A stretch of 13,197 nt of DNA from Kerstersia sp052103615 (lineage in GTDB: Bacteria; Pseudomonadota; Gammaproteobacteria; Burkholderiales; Burkholderiaceae_B). A program made the position numbers and the translations under genes. This document shows positions 12,957 through 13,197 of this stretch, one piece after another. Every line of letters starts with the position of its first letter. Within the stretch, counting starts at the first letter, position 1. The stretch covers positions 1 through 13,197 of the forward strand of contig NZ_JBQEKA010000086.1 in the NCBI RefSeq assembly GCF_052103615.1, given 5' to 3'. The notes under the pieces were generated by a model, which was not told where the DNA came from, did no database searches, and was given only the letters and a program-made list of their open reading frames with translations.

Positions 12957-13197
12957 TTACTTGCGCGTCCTCGCGCTGACCGAGACATGGTTCTGGCGCA
13001 AGGCTTCCAGGTCTATCGTGGCCGCGCGGTTCAACACCGCCGCCACCTGCACACGCAAAGCCTGAGTATGGGCATTGCGGATTTCGCGTTTGACCTCAAG
13101 CAAGCGCTGCGAGTCCATGGAAAACTCGCGCAGGCCCAGGCCCAGCAACAACCGCGTCAAAGCAGGATCACCCGCCATTTCACCGCATACCGCCACC
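12957..13197 (-). CDS. ptsI: PTS enzyme I (phosphoenolpyruvate-protein phosphotransferase), C-terminal fragment
   Basis: C-terminal end of enzyme I, the soluble kinase that takes phosphate from PEP and passes it to HPr. Only about 79 codons are in the window; the gene continues beyond the right edge. VAVCGEMAGDPALTRLLLGLGLREFSM contains the PEP-utilising enzyme signature with the catalytic Cys (Cys502 in E. coli numbering). The rest is the closing helical region. The stop is TAA at 12957-12959. The GTG at the window edge codes for Val inside the protein and is not a start. In Burkholderiales ptsI belongs to an EIIA-HPr-EI set that regulates carbon and nitrogen metabolism rather than sugar import; that set would lie to the right. 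It converges on the AraC-like gene. Confidence 0.93.
   Translation of the reverse strand, partial: VAVCGEMAGDPALTRLLLGLGLREFSMDSQRLLEVKREIRNAHTQALRVQVAAVLNRAATIDLEALRQNHVSVSARTRK

Overview
The window is high-GC proteobacterial DNA, rough GC in the low 60s percent by eye. It most resembles a betaproteobacterium of the order Burkholderiales, perhaps Alcaligenaceae-like. That placement is inference from three things: the pheS-pheT-ihfA-merR order, the ubiK/glnK/amtB block next to ptsI, and PheT/PheS protein sequence that resembles that group from memory. No tRNA, rRNA, CRISPR array, transposase or phage gene was found.

Left part (1-5504, all minus strand): an information-processing operon read right to left, rpmI (L35), rplT (L20), pheS, pheT, ihfA and a MerR-family regulator. 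A consensus -10 (TATAAT, 5388-5393) precedes rpmI after a leader of about 200 nt. infC, which in most bacteria sits directly upstream of rpmI, is not there. A strong hairpin with a T-rich tail lies between rplT and pheS, where gamma-proteobacteria attenuate pheST. pheS contains a run of 10 Ns (4227-4236), probably an assembly placeholder.

Middle part (5505-9723): yciI and comM (minus), ubiK (minus), then divergently glnK and amtB (plus). The 326-bp region between ubiK and glnK holds a textbook sigma-54 -24/-12 promoter and two NtrC-like palindromes about four helical turns apart. glnK-amtB is therefore predicted to be a nitrogen-limitation operon: GlnK (PII) senses 2-oxoglutarate/ATP/ADP and uridylylation state and plugs the AmtB ammonium channel.

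Right part (9724-13197): an accessory-looking block between amtB and ptsI. It holds a ketopantoate-reductase-family protein (plus), a TauE/SafE-type permease (minus) and a divergent AraC-family regulator with an N-terminal cupin (plus). At the edge is the C-terminal end of ptsI (PTS enzyme I, minus). Its most unusual property is a set of degenerate short tandem repeats with different periods: about 10 bp at the amtB stop, 12 bp at the end of the reductase gene, 9 bp inside the permease linker, 10 bp over the araC-like stop, and 13 bp between araC and ptsI. Three plus-strand stop codons lie inside such repeats. I see no complete new defence or mobile system; the repeat cluster is the best candidate for something undescribed.
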